Source: Streptomyces erythrochromogenes (GTDB taxonomy: Bacteria; Actinomycetota; Actinomycetes; Streptomycetales; Streptomycetaceae). From it: 64,000 nucleotides of DNA. Positions 36,502 through 43,313 of the stretch are shown here, piece by piece. A program made the position numbers and the translations under genes. Numbering within the stretch: the first letter of the stretch is position 1; each line of letters begins with the position of its first letter. The notes beneath the pieces were generated by a model, which had not been told where the DNA came from, made no database searches, and worked only from the letters and a program-made list of their open reading frames with translations. Location: positions 3,038,001-3,102,000 of the forward strand of contig NZ_CP108036.1 of assembly GCF_036170895.1 (NCBI RefSeq). The letters run 5' to 3'.

Positions 36502-36708
36502 TCACCACCAGGAGGAGTCGAGCCTGCCCTCGATCGATCTGAGGTTGGCGCGGGCGCATTCGACGCAGAAGTACTCTCTGGTCCCGTTCTCCACCGAACA
36601 GGTCCAGGTGGGCGGGGCCCCGCCGGGGGACTCTTTGCCGCAGCGCGCGCAGACGACGGGCTGGGCCTCGGATTCCGACGGGTCGGGCTGGGGAGTCGGC
36701 TGGTCCAC
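36502..36708 (-). CDS. Small zinc-ribbon protein
   Basis: The 68-residue product has two CxxC pairs (CARCGKES and CVECARAN) separated by WTCSVENGTREYF, a treble-clef or ribbon zinc fold. Its function is unknown. The GTG at 36708 directly follows GGAG with no spacer, so the start is uncertain. It is convergent with the ABC1 kinase gene (13-base gap) and lies downstream of a terminator for the wblC operon. Confidence 0.6.
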   Translation of the reverse strand: MDQPTPQPDPSESEAQPVVCARCGKESPGGAPPTWTCSVENGTREYFCVECARANLRSIEGRLDSSWW

Positions 36709-36753
36709 CTCCGGACGATACCTCCGCCGGGGCGGCCGGGCCCGCGCAACGCA

Positions 36754-36789
36754 CCGGGGGGACCGGTCCGTTCGGACCGGTCCCCCCGG
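36754..36789 (-). terminator. Terminator of the wblC operon
   Basis: A perfect 17-bp stem (36754-36770 with 36773-36789) and TT loop lie 18 bases after the stop of the gene that follows wblC. Confidence 0.85.
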
Positions 36790-36806
36790 GATGCTGCTTT
36801 CAGCTC

Positions 36807-37136
36807 TTAGTGCATGACGGCCATGGCCAGTGCGCGCCGGGCGCGCATCGAGACGCGCTCGGCTCGCCGCTGCATGCGGCGCGCGGCGACCAGGCGGAGG
36901 GCGTGACGCTCTGCGTCCGCCTCGCGCATGCGGTCGTCCATATGGGCGCGAGCCAGGGCTTCTGGGATGAGTTGCATTTCGCGGGTCCTGTTCTGACGCG
37001 AGGTGATCGCGCCGGCGGTGATGAAGTCTGCGTGGGCGGCGCCGTGGGGCTGCTCGCTCGTGGTGTGGGCGGTCATGAGGGCCTGCTTCAGGGGGTCGTG
37101 CGTCAGGGGGCGGTCGATGGTTCCGATGGCGGTCAT
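36807..37136 (-). CDS. Small basic protein translationally coupled to wblC
   Basis: The 109-residue soluble protein begins MTAIGTIDRPLTHDPLKQAL and has a strongly helical Arg/Ala-rich second half (MRRRAE-like series near 85-105). I do not recognise a family. Its ATG overlaps the WblC stop (ATGA), so its synthesis depends on WblC translation, and a terminator follows it. It may support the antibiotic-stress response, but only position argues for that. Confidence 0.72.
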   Translation of the reverse strand: MTAIGTIDRPLTHDPLKQALMTAHTTSEQPHGAAHADFITAGAITSRQNRTREMQLIPEALARAHMDDRMREADAERHALRLVAARRMQRRAERVSMRARRALAMAVMH

Positions 37137-37504
37137 GCCGAGACAACCGGGTTCTTGCGCGGACGGCCACGGGGGCGCTTCCGGGCTACGACGACACCCT
37201 GGACGAAGAGCTCGCCACCCCAGACACCCCAGGGCTCGCGGCGCTCGACCGCTCCGGCGAGGCAGGCCTCGACCAGCGGGCAGGTGCGGCAGAGGGACTT
37301 GGCGTACTCGACGTCGGCCGGGGACTCGGCGAAGAAGACCTCGGGGTCGAAGGTGCGGCAGGGAACCGGGACGCCGAGGTTCTCGATGGCGTCGTCGAGC
37401 GCGGTCAGCGCGGTGAGCGGGGTCAAGGTGTGGTCCTCCGGGACTGCGGGCGGGGAGATCGTTTGGGTCTGCGGTACGGACGGGGCGTGCGCTTCGAGTT
37501 GCAC
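37133..37504 (-). CDS. wblC: WhiB-like regulator WblC/WhiB7
   Basis: The 123-residue iron-sulphur transcription factor binds region 4 of the principal sigma factor and activates intrinsic antibiotic-resistance genes. The four cluster ligands are Cys49, Cys72, Cys75 and Cys81 (CRTFDPE and SLCRTCPLVEAC). The G[I/V]WGGE turn is GVWGGE near 93-98, and a C-terminal AT-hook RGRPRK is diagnostic for the WblC/WhiB7 subgroup. It has a leader of about 600 bases with an upstream ORF and terminator. It is coupled to the next gene. Confidence 0.95.
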   Translation of the reverse strand: MQLEAHAPSVPQTQTISPPAVPEDHTLTPLTALTALDDAIENLGVPVPCRTFDPEVFFAESPADVEYAKSLCRTCPLVEACLAGAVERREPWGVWGGELFVQGVVVARKRPRGRPRKNPVVSA

Positions 37505-37628
37505 GGTGTTTTCTTCCTCGTCTTGTTCGGCTAGTCGTTCCGGCCGGTCGGCCGGTTGCGGCTGGTACCTGGTTCTGCCAGTCCCGAGGCCCCTTCTCTG
37601 TCGTGGCCCCCGGTCGGGGACAAACAGA

Positions 37629-37663
37629 AGGGCCGCGGATCCCGGGTGGGGTTCCGCGGCCCT
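37629..37663 (-). terminator. Attenuator terminator in the wblC leader
   Basis: An 11-bp G-C-rich stem (37663-37653 with 37639-37629 on the minus strand) is followed by CTTCTGTTTG. It sits 125 bases upstream of wblC and 24 bases after the upstream ORF, where premature termination would be expected without ribosome stalling. Confidence 0.8.
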
Positions 37664-37687
37664 GAAGGCGCCGGCCTGATCATGCGA

Positions 37688-38011
37688 TCAGGCTGGATCA
37701 CTCCAGGGTTCGAGCCCACGGAAGGCCCACATCAGGTGGTGCTGCTGCTTCGTCTGCTTCGTCAGGGATCCGGCACCGGCCGCGGCGGCAAATCCATAGG
37801 CGCCATGCGCCTGTGCTTCTGCTGCCAGTACTGCCACCGGTGCCTGGGTCGGTCGCTCATTGCGCTCGCTGACCGCAAGGGTCGCGAGCAGGGCGGGGCG
37901 GCCGGCGGAAATCGCGGACGCACCGGTACCCAGAGCGGAGACGGAACCGAGCAGGCAGGAGGCATCGACCGAGCGATCGGTCATTTTGGTGAAGGTCATG
38001 AAGCTGGTCAC
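37688..38011 (-). CDS. Upstream ORF in the wblC leader
   Basis: The 107-codon ORF starts at GTG 38011 with GGAGG eight bases upstream, better spaced than many genes here. The product begins MTSFMTFTKMTDRSVDASCLL and has no recognisable domain. Its stop codon lies inside a small inverted repeat (37674-37693) directly before the attenuator hairpin. The layout fits ribosome-mediated attenuation described for whiB7/wblC genes: slow translation under ribosome-targeting antibiotics would change RNA folding and permit read-through. The peptide itself may be incidental. Confidence 0.75.
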   Translation of the reverse strand: MTSFMTFTKMTDRSVDASCLLGSVSALGTGASAISAGRPALLATLAVSERNERPTQAPVAVLAAEAQAHGAYGFAAAAGAGSLTKQTKQQHHLMWAFRGLEPWSDPA

Positions 38012-38128
38012 TGGTCTCGCCTCCTCTCGGCGTCTCGGGGACTCGGCCCGAGGGCCTGTCCCATGCGTATTCGGATAAGTACAGCACGGATCCAGGGCTT
38101 CGGAGAAGCCACCGTTTCCGTTGCTAAG

Positions 38129-38167
38129 AACCTATGGGTCTTCGCTGGGCATGTGCAAACTATTTTT
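38129..38167 (-). promoter_or_regulatory. Candidate WblC-responsive promoter of wblC
   Basis: On the minus strand AAAAATAG (38167-38160) directly precedes TTTGCA (-35, 38159-38154). A -10-like TAGGTT (38134-38129) follows after 19 bases. An A/T-rich block just upstream of -35 is the known hallmark of WhiB7/WblC autoregulated promoters. It overlaps the uvrD2 neighbourhood closely (uvrD2 ends at 38179). Confidence 0.6.
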
Positions 38168-38178
38168 CCGACGAGTTT

Positions 38179-40344
38179 CTACGCGTCGTCAGAATCCTCG
38201 CCCCCCGGCTCCTGACCTGCACAGATGGCCAGGACATCGGCTCCGTACCGGTCAAGCTTGCGGCCACCCACCCCGGAGATCATCGACAGCTCCCCCGCCT
38301 CGGCGGGCGCGGCCTCCGCGATCGCCATCAGTGTCTTGTCGGTGAAGACGCAGTAGGCGGGCAGGCCCTGCTCCTTCGACCGGGCGGCACGCCAGTCCCG
38401 CAGCCGCTCGTAGAGGCCCTCGTCCATGTCGGACGGACAGTCCTCGCAGCGCATCAGCTTCAGCTCGCCCGCCTCGGTCAGCGTCCTGCCGCAGACCCGG
38501 CACCGAACCGGGCCGCGGCGGCCGCGCTTGGGGGCCCCGCGCTCGCCCGCGGAGCCCGTCCGGGCCGCCGGGGCCGCGGAGCCCGGCCGCAGGCCGTTCA
38601 GGAAGCGGCTGGGGCGCCGGGAGGCCCTTCCCCCGGGGGCGCGGGAGAGCGCCCAGGAGAGGGTCAGGTGCAGGCGGGCCCGGGTGACGCCGACGTAGAG
38701 CAGCCGCCGCTCCTCCTCCACCTGTTCGTCGGTCTTGGCGTAAGTGATCGGGATCATGCCGTCGGTGAGGCCGACGAGGAACACGGCGTCCCACTCCAGG
38801 CCCTTCGCCGCGTGCAGCGAGGCCAGGGTGACGCCCTGGACGGTCGGGGCGTGCTGGGCGGCCCTGCGCTCGTCCAGCTCGACCGTGAGGTCCGCCAGGG
38901 TGGCGCCGGGCCGGGTGCGGGCGAAGTCCTCGGCGAGCCGGAGCAGCGCGGCCACCGATTCCCACTGGTCGCGCACGGCGCCGGAACCGGCCGGCGGCTC
39001 GGTGGTCCAGCCGGTGGAGCTGAGCACCGCACGGACCTGGGAGCCCAGGTCCACGACATCCTCCAGCAGTGGGTCGTTCCCGCCGGAACGGGCTGCTCCG
39101 CGCAGCGCGAGGATGGCCTTCTGGACCTCCTGGCGCTCGAAGAACCGCTCGGCCCCGCGCAGCTGGTAGGGCACCCCGGCGTCGGCGAGGGCCTGCTCGT
39201 AGACCTCGGACTGGGCGTTGATGCGGAAGAGCACGGCGATCTCGCCCGCCGGCACGCCCGCGGCGATCAGGTCGCGGATCCGGCGGGCGACGCCCTCGGC
39301 CTCGGCGGGCTCGTCCGCGTACTCTGCGTAGACCGGGTCGGGGCCGCTCTCGCGCTGGGAGACGAGCTCCAGGCGGTGCTCTGCGGCCCGCCCGCTGGCC
39401 TGGCTCAGGAGCCCGTTGGCGAGGTGCACCACCTGGGGGGTGGAACGGTAGTCGCGGACCAGCTTGACCACGGTGGCCTGCGGGTGGCGCGTGCGGAAGT
39501 TCAGCAGGTGGTCGGGGGTGGCGCCGGTGAAGGAGTAGATGGTCTGGCTGGCGTCGCCGACGACGCAGAGGCTGTCGCGCTCGCCGAGCCACAGGTCGAG
39601 CAGCCGCTGCTGGAGCGGGCTGACGTCCTGGTACTCGTCGACGACGAAGTGCTGGTACTGGCCGCGGATCTGCTCGGCGATGTCGTGGCGGTCCTGGAGG
39701 ATGCCGACGGTCAGGAGCAGCACGTCCTCGAAGTCGATCATTCCGCGGTCGCGCTTGAGCTGTTCGTACGTCCCGTAGATCTGGGCGATCTCGGCCATGT
39801 CCCGGGGGGCCTCGCGGCCCGCCTTGAGGGCGGCCGCCGGATAGTCGGCGGGCACCGTCTGGGTGACCTTGGCCCACTCGATCTCGCCGGTCACGTCGCG
39901 CAGCTCACCGCGGTCGAGGCGGATGCGGCAGCGGGCGCCGGCCTCGGCGACGAACTGGATCTTGCGCTCCAGCAGCCGGGGCACGTCCCCGCCGATGGCT
40001 TTCGGCCAGAAGTACTGGAGCTGGCGCAGGGCGGCCGAGTGGAAGGTCCGGGCCTGGACCCCGCCCGCGCCGAGTGCGCGCAGGCGGCCGCGCATCTCAC
40101 CGGCGGCCCGGTTGGTGAAGGTGACGGCGAGCACACTGGCGGGCATGAGCTGCCCCGACCGTACGCCGTAGGCGATGCGGTGGGTGATCGCCCGGGTCTT
40201 GCCGGTACCGGCGCCGGCCAGCACGCACACCGGCCCGCGCAGGGTCGTCGCGACCTCGCGCTGCTCCGGGTCGAGGCCCAGGAGCACCGCGTCGGCCGAG
40301 TCCGCGTCGGCGGGGAAGGGGGAGGAGTGCGTTGCTGCTGTCAC
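38179..40344 (-). CDS. uvrD2: UvrD2-type superfamily 1 DNA helicase with HRDC domain
   Basis: The 721-residue 3'-5' helicase has Walker A GAGTGKTRA near 45, VDEYQDVSPLQQRLL (motif II), GDASQTIYSFTGA (motif III), LHAAKGLEWDAVF and VGVTRAR (motif VI). A tetracysteine element (CRVCG and CEDC) and a C-terminal HRDC domain (about 640-715) define the actinobacterial UvrD2 type, in which the cysteine linker is needed for unwinding. It acts in DNA repair and replication. It is divergent from the mycoredoxin gene. Confidence 0.95.
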   Translation of the reverse strand: MTAATHSSPFPADADSADAVLLGLDPEQREVATTLRGPVCVLAGAGTGKTRAITHRIAYGVRSGQLMPASVLAVTFTNRAAGEMRGRLRALGAGGVQARTFHSAALRQLQYFWPKAIGGDVPRLLERKIQFVAEAGARCRIRLDRGELRDVTGEIEWAKVTQTVPADYPAAALKAGREAPRDMAEIAQIYGTYEQLKRDRGMIDFEDVLLLTVGILQDRHDIAEQIRGQYQHFVVDEYQDVSPLQQRLLDLWLGERDSLCVVGDASQTIYSFTGATPDHLLNFRTRHPQATVVKLVRDYRSTPQVVHLANGLLSQASGRAAEHRLELVSQRESGPDPVYAEYADEPAEAEGVARRIRDLIAAGVPAGEIAVLFRINAQSEVYEQALADAGVPYQLRGAERFFERQEVQKAILALRGAARSGGNDPLLEDVVDLGSQVRAVLSSTGWTTEPPAGSGAVRDQWESVAALLRLAEDFARTRPGATLADLTVELDERRAAQHAPTVQGVTLASLHAAKGLEWDAVFLVGLTDGMIPITYAKTDEQVEEERRLLYVGVTRARLHLTLSWALSRAPGGRASRRPSRFLNGLRPGSAAPAARTGSAGERGAPKRGRRGPVRCRVCGRTLTEAGELKLMRCEDCPSDMDEGLYERLRDWRAARSKEQGLPAYCVFTDKTLMAIAEAAPAEAGELSMISGVGGRKLDRYGADVLAICAGQEPGGEDSDDA

Positions 40345-40445
40345 TCCGCCATGCTGCCAGGTCGCGTGAGCCGGGCGGGAAATCCGTCCACAGGCGGTGC
40401 GGATTCGTCGTATCGGTCACACCGGCGGTACGGATGTGCACGTAC

Positions 40446-40475
40446 GGGAATGGCCGTGCGGTCGCGTACGTTCGA
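40446..40475 (+). promoter_or_regulatory. SigR promoter of the mycoredoxin gene
   Basis: GGGAAT (40446-40451), an 18-base spacer and GTTCGA (40470-40475) match GGAAT-N18-GTT exactly. The mycoredoxin ATG lies 40 bases downstream. Confidence 0.9.
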
Positions 40476-40514
40476 GTACTCGGACCACCGAGCCCTCACG
40501 AAGGAGAGCGCACC

Positions 40515-40775
40515 ATGCAGGACACGGGCACCGTCACGATGTACAGCACGACCTGGTGCGGCTACTGCCGTCGGCTGAAGACCCAGCTGGACCGGGAAGG
40601 CATCGCGTACAACGAGATCAACATCGAGCTCGACCCGGAGTCCGCGGCGTTCGTCGAGAAGGCCAACGGCGGGAACCAGACGGTGCCCACGGTGCTCGTG
40701 AAGTCCTCCGCCGGCAACGAGTCCGTCATGACGAACCCGAGCCTGGCCCAGGTGAAGCAGGCCCTCGCCGTCTGA
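40515..40775 (+). CDS. Mycoredoxin (Mrx1)
   Basis: The 86-residue thioredoxin-fold protein has the active site TTWCGYCRRLK (Cys15, Cys18) and the cis-proline loop QTVPTVLV. Mycoredoxins use mycothiol to reduce mixed disulphides on proteins. AAGGAG lies eight bases before the ATG. A SigR promoter precedes it, linking it to thiol-oxidative stress. The gene sits next to uvrD2 and nudC as in mycobacteria. A terminator follows. Confidence 0.94.
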   Translation: MQDTGTVTMYSTTWCGYCRRLKTQLDREGIAYNEINIELDPESAAFVEKANGGNQTVPTVLVKSSAGNESVMTNPSLAQVKQALAV

Positions 40776-40799
40776 GTGGACTCTCTGCCGTCCGCAGCA

Positions 40800-40825
40800 G
40801 GCCCCCGCCTTCCGAGGCGGGGGCC
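40800..40825 (+). terminator. Terminator after the mycoredoxin gene
   Basis: An 11-bp stem GGCCCCCGCCT with its complement and a TCCG loop, followed by TTCCG, lies 24 bases after the stop. It may also serve the convergent nudC gene. Confidence 0.85.
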
Positions 40826-40886
40826 TTCCGCTTGCACCGGGCACGGACGCCGGACCGTGTGACGGACGTCATGCCGCTGACGGCCG

Positions 40887-41816
40887 TTAAGCCGCGGCCT
40901 TGGGCAGCGGTTCGCCGTACCACAGCTCGACCAACCGGGCCGCGATGGAGATCCCGGACGGGGGCAGCACCTCGCCCGACTCGAACGCCGCGCGCAGCTC
41001 GTCGCGGGAGAACCAGCGGGCCTCCTGGATCTCCTCGCCGTCCACGGTGATCTCGGAGCTGGTGGCACGGGCGTTGAAGCCCAGCATCAGGCTGTACGGG
41101 AACGGCCACGGCTGGCTGGCCACGTACTCGACCCGCCCGACCCTGACGCCCGCCTCCTCCCACACCTCGCGCACGACGGACTGCTCGATCGACTCGCCCG
41201 GCTCCACGAACCCGGCGAGGGTCGAGAAGCGGCCCTCCGGCCAGTGCACCTGTCGGCCCAGCAGCGCGCGGTCGTGCTCGTCGGTGACCAGCATGATCAC
41301 GGCGGGGTCGGTGCGCGGGTAGTGCTCGGCGCCGCAGCCCGGGCAGCGCCGGATGTGCCCTGCGGCCGCGACCACCGTGCGCTCCCCGCAGCGGGAGCAG
41401 AAGCGGTGCATCCGCTGCCAGTTCTCCAGGGCCACCGCGTTGACCATCAGCCCGGCGTCGCGGTCGTTCAGCAGCAGTCCGGCCTCGCGCAGGCCGGCCG
41501 GGCGGGCCGACTGGTCCATGCGGCCGGGCAGGGCGTCCTTCTGCAGCGCGAAGTACCGTACGCCGTCCTCGTCCGTGCCCAGGAAGTAGCGGTGGGTCTC
41601 GGTGACCGGGGCCTCGAAGGCCGGGGTCATCACGATGCCGGTGCCGCCGTCGGGGGTGTCGTCGATCAGCACCTGGCCGCCGGAGACGACGAAGACGCGG
41701 GTCGTCGGGTGGCTCCAGGCGGCGGCGAGCCAGGCCTCGTCGAGGCGGTGGTGCGCGGCACGGTCGATCCCGCTCGGCGCGGTGAGCGAGAGAGGTCGCT
41801 CGGTATGGGTGCTCAC
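40887..41816 (-). CDS. nudC: NAD(H) pyrophosphatase / NAD-RNA decapping Nudix enzyme
   Basis: The 309-residue protein has the NudC zinc ribbon (CSRCGERT and CPGCGAEH), a canonical Nudix box in GFVEPGESIEQSVVREVWEE followed by AGV, and the NADH-specific SQPWPFPYSLMLGF motif. It hydrolyses NADH and can remove NAD caps from RNA. The GTG at 41816 follows GGAAG; a TTG four codons upstream is a less likely start. The order nudC, M20 peptidase, adnB is continuous on the minus strand. Confidence 0.95.
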   Translation of the reverse strand: MSTHTERPLSLTAPSGIDRAAHHRLDEAWLAAAWSHPTTRVFVVSGGQVLIDDTPDGGTGIVMTPAFEAPVTETHRYFLGTDEDGVRYFALQKDALPGRMDQSARPAGLREAGLLLNDRDAGLMVNAVALENWQRMHRFCSRCGERTVVAAAGHIRRCPGCGAEHYPRTDPAVIMLVTDEHDRALLGRQVHWPEGRFSTLAGFVEPGESIEQSVVREVWEEAGVRVGRVEYVASQPWPFPYSLMLGFNARATSSEITVDGEEIQEARWFSRDELRAAFESGEVLPPSGISIAARLVELWYGEPLPKAAA

Positions 41817-41879
41817 TGGTACTTCCAACTCCCCCGGTGGTGGGACAGGCAGGCTCGGTACGACAGGTGTGTGCGCCGG

Positions 41880-43304
41880 TCAGGCGGGTGTGCGGGGCGT
41901 GCGGTGGCCGCGGAGGCCGTCGGCCAGGTCCCCCCAGAGGTACGCGGCCGTCTCGACGCCCTTGAGCAGCAGGTCCAGCTCGACCTTCTCGTTCGGCGCG
42001 TGCCAGCCGTCGGACGGCACCGAGATGCCGAGGAAGAGGACGGGCGCGCCGAGGACGTCCTGGAGGTCGGCCGCGGGTCCGGAGCCGCCCTCGCGGGTGA
42101 AGCGGATCTTCTGGCCGAAGGCCCGGCCCATGGACCGTACGACGGACTGCAGGGCGGGGTGGTCCAGCGGGGTCAGGCACGGGCGGGTCGGTGCGCCGAA
42201 GGTGATGGAGTGGCGGATCCCGTCCGGGATCCGGGCCGCGACCCATTCCCTGACGGCCGCCTCGACCTCGTACGGGTCCTGCCCGGACACCAGGCGGAAC
42301 GACAGCTTCACGTGGGCGGAGGAGGGCACGATGGTCTTCCCGCCGGGGCCCTGGTAGCCGCCGCCGATACCGTTGACCTCGGCCGTCGGGCGGGCCCAGA
42401 CCCGCTCCAGGGTGGAGTAGCCGGCCTCGCCGGCCGCCGCGTGGGACTTGGCCGTACGCAGCCACTCGGACTCGTCGAAGGGCAGCTCGGCGATGAGCGC
42501 GCGCTCCGCGTCGGTGAGCTCGGCGATGCCGTCGTAGAAGCCGGGGACGGTGACCTTGCCGTCGGCGTCGTGCAGGGCCGCGACCAGGCGGGCGGCGGCG
42601 GTGGCCGGGTTGGGCACGGCTCCGCCGAAGGCGCCGGAGTGGATGTCCTGGTCGGGACCGTGAAGGTCGATCTCGCAGTCGGCGACGCCCCGCATGCCGG
42701 TGCAGACGGTGGGGGTGGTCTCGGACCACATGCCGGTGTCGGAGACGATCACGACGTCGGCGGCGAGCTCGGCGGCGCGGGCCTCGACGAGCTCGCGGAA
42801 GTGGGCGGAGCCGGACTCCTCCTCGCCCTCGACGATCAGCTTCAGGTGCACGGCGGGGGCGGCGGCGCCGGCGGCCGCCAGGTGCGCCCGCACGCCCAGG
42901 GTGTGGAAGAACACCTGGCCCTTGTCGTCGGCGGCGCCGCGCGCGTACATGCGGCCGCCCTGGACCACCGGCTCGAACGGGTCGGTGTGCCAGCCGTCGG
43001 CGAGGGCGGCGGGCTGCACGTCGTGGTGGCCGTACACGAGGACGGTCGGGGCGTCCGGGTCCTCGCTCGGCCAGTGCGCGTGGACGGCGGGGGCGCCGCC
43101 GGTCTCCCAGACCTCGGCGACCGGGAAGCCGGTCTCCTTGAGCTTCGCCGCGAGCCATTCGGCGCTGCGGCGCACGTCGTCCGCGTGCTCGGGCTGGGCC
43201 GAGACGGAGGGGATGCGCAGCCACTCGGCCAGGTCGTCGAGGAACGCGGCGCGGTGGGTGTCGATGTACGTGCGGACGACGCTGTCCGGCTGGGTGTCGC
43301 TCAT
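41880..43304 (-). CDS. M20-family dipeptidase
   Basis: The 474-residue co-catalytic zinc peptidase has VLVYGHHDVQPA (ligand His and Asp), GAADDKGQ, the catalytic Glu pair in IVEGEEESGSAHF, and SGPAADLQDVLGAP near the end. A lid domain occupies about 195-340. It is cytosolic, without a signal. The preferred peptide is unknown; the closest type is the CNDP-like dipeptidase group. It lies between nudC and adnB on the same strand, 9 bases from adnB's end. Confidence 0.92.
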   Translation of the reverse strand: MSDTQPDSVVRTYIDTHRAAFLDDLAEWLRIPSVSAQPEHADDVRRSAEWLAAKLKETGFPVAEVWETGGAPAVHAHWPSEDPDAPTVLVYGHHDVQPAALADGWHTDPFEPVVQGGRMYARGAADDKGQVFFHTLGVRAHLAAAGAAAPAVHLKLIVEGEEESGSAHFRELVEARAAELAADVVIVSDTGMWSETTPTVCTGMRGVADCEIDLHGPDQDIHSGAFGGAVPNPATAAARLVAALHDADGKVTVPGFYDGIAELTDAERALIAELPFDESEWLRTAKSHAAAGEAGYSTLERVWARPTAEVNGIGGGYQGPGGKTIVPSSAHVKLSFRLVSGQDPYEVEAAVREWVAARIPDGIRHSITFGAPTRPCLTPLDHPALQSVVRSMGRAFGQKIRFTREGGSGPAADLQDVLGAPVLFLGISVPSDGWHAPNEKVELDLLLKGVETAAYLWGDLADGLRGHRTPRTPA

Positions 43305-43313
43305 GCCCCGAGC

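Noticed and set aside
37531..37719. A second short upstream ORF between the attenuator and wblC
   Set aside because: It runs through the terminator stem, has no convincing ribosome site, and its translation has no coding character.
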